A stretch of 7,323 nucleotides of DNA, taken from NCBI GenBank assembly GCA_902766115.1, contig CACXCL010000251.1:1-7323 (forward strand), in the 5' to 3' direction. Positions 4,670 to 7,323 of this stretch are shown one piece after another (within the stretch, counting starts at the first letter, position 1; every line of letters starts with the position of its first letter). This DNA is from an uncultured Ruminococcus sp. (GTDB lineage Bacteria; Bacillota; Clostridia; Oscillospirales; CAG-272). The notes below the pieces were generated by a model. The model was not told where the DNA came from. It saw nothing but the letters and a program-made list of their open reading frames with translations, and did not search any database. Made by a program: the position numbers and the translations under genes.

Positions 4670-6850
4670 TCAGGATATGGTTCCAGCGCTCCCGGCGGCA
4701 AGTCGCTCAACTCTTGAACGTATTCCGGCGTTCACGGGCTTTTTGAGTGTGGGATCGTCACCGAGGATCGCCGTCACCGCCTCGGTGGCGGTCTCAAGCA
4801 GAGCGGCGTCCGTACATCCCTTGACGAGAAGCATGGACGACTGGCCGTGCTGGCGGATGACGCTGTTCTCGGAGAGGATATCGCCGGGTCCCCGCTGACG
4901 GAGGTCCGCCTCTGCGATCTCGTAGCCGTCCCGGGAGTTTTTCAGCACCCGGATCCGCTGGAGCGCCTTTTCGCTCTTTGAGTCGGAGACCATCACAAAA
5001 TATGATTTCGCGCCGCCCCGTCCCACGCGCCCGCGAAGCTGGTGAAGCTGTGAGAGGCCGAACCGCTCGGCGTTCTCCACGATCATCAGCGTAGCGTTGG
5101 GAACGTTGACGCCCACCTCGATGACGGTCGTCGAAACAAGAACGTCGATATCTCCGGAGGCGAAGGCTCTCATTACCGAGTCCTTATCCGCCGGTCTCAT
5201 TTTCCCGTGAACGAAGGCGATCCTGCAATCGGGAAGCTCGCGTTTCAGGTCGTCGGTGTATGCCACAGCCGATTTCATCGGAAGCTCGTCCTCCGGCGCG
5301 GCGAGATCGAACAGAGTTATATTCGCCATCTCAAGGGGATCGTCGGTCTCCTTTTCAGGCTTTCTGACTTCCTCGACGGCGGGACAGACCACGTAGACCT
5401 GGTGTCCCTCGTCCACCTGCTTCTGTATAAACCCGTTGAGCCTCCGTCTGTAGCTCTCGTCCACGGCGAAGGTGTCGATGGGCAGTCTTCCGGAAGGGAG
5501 TTCTTCAAGTCGCGAGACGGCGAGATTGCCGTAAGCGATGAGAGACAGCGTGCGCGGGATGGGCGTGGCGCTCATGACCAGAGTGTGGACGCCCTCGGTC
5601 TTTTCGGCGAGCGCCGCCCTCTGCATGACACCAAACCGGTGCTGTTCGTCGATTATGACGAGCCCCAGCCGCGCCGGGTCCACATCCGGGGAGATCAGAG
5701 CGTGAGTCCCGATTATCAGCACGGGCTCCGAAGGGTCGGACAACGCCTCAATGATCTTTTTTCTCCGTGAGACGCCGGTAGAGCCGGTGAGAAGCATACA
5801 TTCAAGCCCGAGCTTTTCAAAAAGAGGTCTGAGATCGGCGTAGTGCTGCAGAGCAAGTATCTCCGTCGGCGCCATGAGCGCCGCGGAATAACCCGACCGA
5901 AGCACGGCGTACGCGGCGGCGGCGGCGACTATTGTTTTGCCCGAGCCCACGTCCCCGACGAGGATCCTGTTCATGGCGTGATCACCGCTCATGTCGCGCA
6001 GGATCTCTCCGACGGAGCGTTTCTGCGACGCGGTGAGCGAATAGCTGAGGCACGACGTCAGAGGCGTGATATCAGTCGACGTTACCGATACCGAGCTTTT
6101 GATCTTTCTGTTCCCTCCCGAGACTGAAAGCGCAAGAGAGGTGAGCAGGAGCTCATCGAAGGCGAGGCGCCTTTTGGCCTCCTCGAGCGCTTCGACCGAG
6201 GCGGGACAATGTATGTTGCGAATAGCGTAGGAGTACGTCGGAAGAGACGATCGCTGAAGTATGCTTTCAGGTAAATACTCGTCAAGAGCTGTTCCCGCCA
6301 GAAGCAGAGCGTTGGACACGGCATGGGATACGATCTTCTGGGTCAGTCCCTGAGTAAGGGGATAAACGGGAACGATGGGCGGAAGATCCGCGCCGGGCGC
6401 GGCGGGCTCCCACACGGGAGACGCTACGGTGAGGCGTCCCCTGCCGTACTCAAAACGTCCCCAGAGACGGAACTCCGCGCCGGTACGGAAATAATCCTTC
6501 ACGTAGGGATTGTTGAAAAAAGTGATCTCGATAAAACCGGTGTTGTCGAAGGCTTTCACCCTGGTGATGGTCATACCCCGGCGTATCATTTTGGAATATG
6601 GCTCCGCGGAGACGGTGACGAGGACGGAACAGGGCTCCGATTTCTCTTTGCCCTCGCTGTCGATCTCGTCCTTGATCTGCTGAACGGTCTTCGTGGAACC
6701 TCTGTCCTGATACGCCCTCGGGAAATAGGTCAGCAGATCGCCTACGGTGGCGACGCCGACGCGGTTGAAGGCGGCGGCACGCGACGCGCCGACGTTCTTT
6801 ACCGCTGTCACGGGCTGTGACAGTATCTCAAGCGGACGTTTTTCGTTCAT
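4670..6850 (-). CDS. recG: ATP-dependent DNA helicase RecG
   Basis: RecG is a superfamily 2 translocase that binds stalled replication forks and Holliday junctions and drives fork reversal and branch migration. At 726 residues this is slightly longer than E. coli RecG (693). The N-terminal third contains an HhH-like opening (VKNVGASRAAAFNRVGV, about 17-33) and an OB-fold wedge domain (roughly 70-160). Helicase motifs follow in order: Walker A GDVGSGKT (299-306), motif Ia APTE (327-330), DEQH (401-404), SATPIPRT (427-434), and motif VI QLRGRVGRG (604-612). The C-terminal RGPGDIL...IRQHGQ (653-670) matches the TRG-region block but carries a few extra residues, and G-T is replaced by SENSVI. The ATG at 6848-6850 has a near-perfect AAAGGAGG (6859-6866) 8 nt upstream, and its own promoter at 6876-6904. 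No frameshift is seen. The product is intact and should be cytoplasmic. Confidence 0.97.
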   Translation of the reverse strand: MNEKRPLEILSQPVTAVKNVGASRAAAFNRVGVATVGDLLTYFPRAYQDRGSTKTVQQIKDEIDSEGKEKSEPCSVLVTVSAEPYSKMIRRGMTITRVKAFDNTGFIEITFFNNPYVKDYFRTGAEFRLWGRFEYGRGRLTVASPVWEPAAPGADLPPIVPVYPLTQGLTQKIVSHAVSNALLLAGTALDEYLPESILQRSSLPTYSYAIRNIHCPASVEALEEAKRRLAFDELLLTSLALSVSGGNRKIKSSVSVTSTDITPLTSCLSYSLTASQKRSVGEILRDMSGDHAMNRILVGDVGSGKTIVAAAAAYAVLRSGYSAALMAPTEILALQHYADLRPLFEKLGLECMLLTGSTGVSRRKKIIEALSDPSEPVLIIGTHALISPDVDPARLGLVIIDEQHRFGVMQRAALAEKTEGVHTLVMSATPIPRTLSLIAYGNLAVSRLEELPSGRLPIDTFAVDESYRRRLNGFIQKQVDEGHQVYVVCPAVEEVRKPEKETDDPLEMANITLFDLAAPEDELPMKSAVAYTDDLKRELPDCRIAFVHGKMRPADKDSVMRAFASGDIDVLVSTTVIEVGVNVPNATLMIVENAERFGLSQLHQLRGRVGRGGAKSYFVMVSDSKSEKALQRIRVLKNSRDGYEIAEADLRQRGPGDILSENSVIRQHGQSSMLLVKGCTDAALLETATEAVTAILGDDPTLKKPVNAGIRSRVERLAAGSAGTIS

Positions 6851-6875
6851 ATCTGCCGCCTCCTTTGTTTTTTAT

Positions 6876-6904
6876 ATTTTACCACTTTTTGCCACTCTTT
6901 TCAA
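6876..6904 (-). promoter_or_regulatory. Sigma-A type promoter for recG
   Basis: On the minus strand TTGAAA (6899-6904), a 17-nt spacer, then TAAAAT (6876-6881). Transcription would start near 6869, leaving a leader of only about 19 nt that is largely Shine-Dalgarno. It follows immediately after the rplL terminator, so recG is transcribed separately from the ribosomal protein genes. Confidence 0.72.
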
Positions 6905-6909
6905 CAGAC

Positions 6910-6942
6910 AAAAAAACGGCACGCGGAATGATCCGCGTGCCG
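6910..6942 (-). terminator. Intrinsic terminator downstream of rplL
   Basis: On the minus strand, CGGCACGCGGA (with its complement at 6932-6942 and 6917-6927) forms an 11-bp GC-rich perfect stem with a 4-nt loop, followed by seven Ts (6916-6910). It lies 18 nt after the rplL stop codon. It is the canonical form, with essentially no alternative reading. Confidence 0.93.
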
Positions 6943-6959
6943 CCTCTGTCTGAGACAAA

Positions 6960-7323
6960 TTATTTGATCTCGACGGTAGCGCCGGCTGCCTCGAGTTTAG
7001 CCTTGAGGGAGTCAGACTCTTCCTTGGTTGCGCCTTCCTTGATAGCCTTGGGAGCGCTCTCAACGAGTTCCTTGGCTTCCTTAAGTCCGAGACCGGTGAT
7101 CTCGCGGACAGCCTTGATAACGTCGAGCTTCTTCGCGCCGAAGTTAGCGAGGATAACGTCGAACTCGGTCTTCTCCTCGGCCGCTGCTGCGGGAGCCGCG
7201 CCGGGAGCAGCCGCTACTGCTACGGGAGCCGCGGACACGCCGAACTCCTCTTCGATTGCCTTGACCAGGTCAGAGAGCTCAAGAATGGTAAGAGCCTTTA
7301 TCTCATCCAGGATCGCTGTGATC
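6960..7323 (-). CDS. rplL: 50S ribosomal protein bL12 (L7/L12), 5' end cut by the window
   Basis: bL12 forms the flexible ribosomal stalk, which recruits and activates translation factor GTPases; it is bound to uL10 as dimers. The visible 120 residues open ITAILDEIKALTILELSDLV, the N-terminal dimerisation domain. A short Ala/Pro hinge (VSAAPVAVAAAPGAAPAAAA) follows, then the C-terminal domain beginning EKTEFDVILANFGAKK. That domain contains the conserved VIKAVREITGLGLKEAKELV and ends AGATVEIK before TAA (6960-6962). The family is about 120-125 residues, so only a few N-terminal codons are missing to the right. A GTG at 7236-7238 is internal: the conserved N-terminal helices lie upstream of it in the same frame. 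rplJ would be expected just outside the window. A terminator rather than rpoB follows. Confidence 0.97.
   Translation of the reverse strand, partial: ITAILDEIKALTILELSDLVKAIEEEFGVSAAPVAVAAAPGAAPAAAAEEKTEFDVILANFGAKKLDVIKAVREITGLGLKEAKELVESAPKAIKEGATKEESDSLKAKLEAAGATVEIK

Noticed and set aside
3211..4710. A 499-codon open frame antisense to the surface-protein gene
   Set aside because: It is opposite a gene with clear domains, a promoter and a terminator. Its product is Val/Gly/Ala-rich low-complexity sequence, as expected from the codon bias and repeats of the sense gene, and it runs through the terminator with no supported start.
6960..7238. rplL starting at the GTG at 7236-7238
   Set aside because: The conserved bL12 N-terminal dimerisation helices continue in the same frame to the window edge, so this GTG is an internal valine codon and the gene is cut by the edge.

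Overview
The window looks like a piece of a Clostridia-type (Firmicutes) chromosome, probably from an uncultured gut lineage; the rank below class is inference. Supporting signs are strong Gram-positive Shine-Dalgarno sites (AAAGGAGG type), sigma-A promoters with exact 17-nt spacers, a secreted protein with three SLH domains and the Cys-repeat type common in gut Firmicutes, a lipoprotein paired with an ECF transporter S component, and Firmicutes-like PfkA, RecG and bL12 sequences. Base composition is moderately GC-rich, with AT-rich intergenic promoters. No mobile element, CRISPR array, tRNA or rRNA was seen.

Layout from left to right. The minus strand carries the 5' part of pfkA (1-252, cut by the window edge), with its own promoter and a leader hairpin. 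Next is a two-gene minus-strand operon: a DUF4430 lipoprotein (1401-946) followed after 12 nt by an ECF transporter S component (933-409), ending in a hairpin terminator. A 237-nt divergent intergenic region (1402-1638) holds back-to-back promoters. The plus strand then carries one large gene (1639-4587) for a 982-residue secreted surface protein: signal peptide, a probable beta-propeller, six Cys-rich repeats of 37-40 residues, and three SLH domains. A perfect 19-bp stem terminator separates it from the convergent recG gene (6850-4670). Upstream of recG, on the same strand, is the bL12 ribosomal protein gene rplL (cut by the right edge), with its own strong terminator; recG has a separate promoter after it.

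How the genes relate. pfkA (glycolysis), recG (DNA repair) and rplL (translation) are housekeeping genes, each apparently its own unit or the end of one. The accessory content is the lipoprotein/S-component pair, which probably forms an uptake unit for an unidentified micronutrient, and the divergently transcribed SLH surface protein. The most interesting points are the possible binding-protein-assisted ECF transporter, the composite surface protein of unknown ligand, GC-rich leader hairpins before three of the four visible starts, the separation of rplL from its usual downstream neighbour rpoB, and an unusual insertion near the RecG C-terminal motif. I found no convincing evidence of a wholly new multi-gene system.
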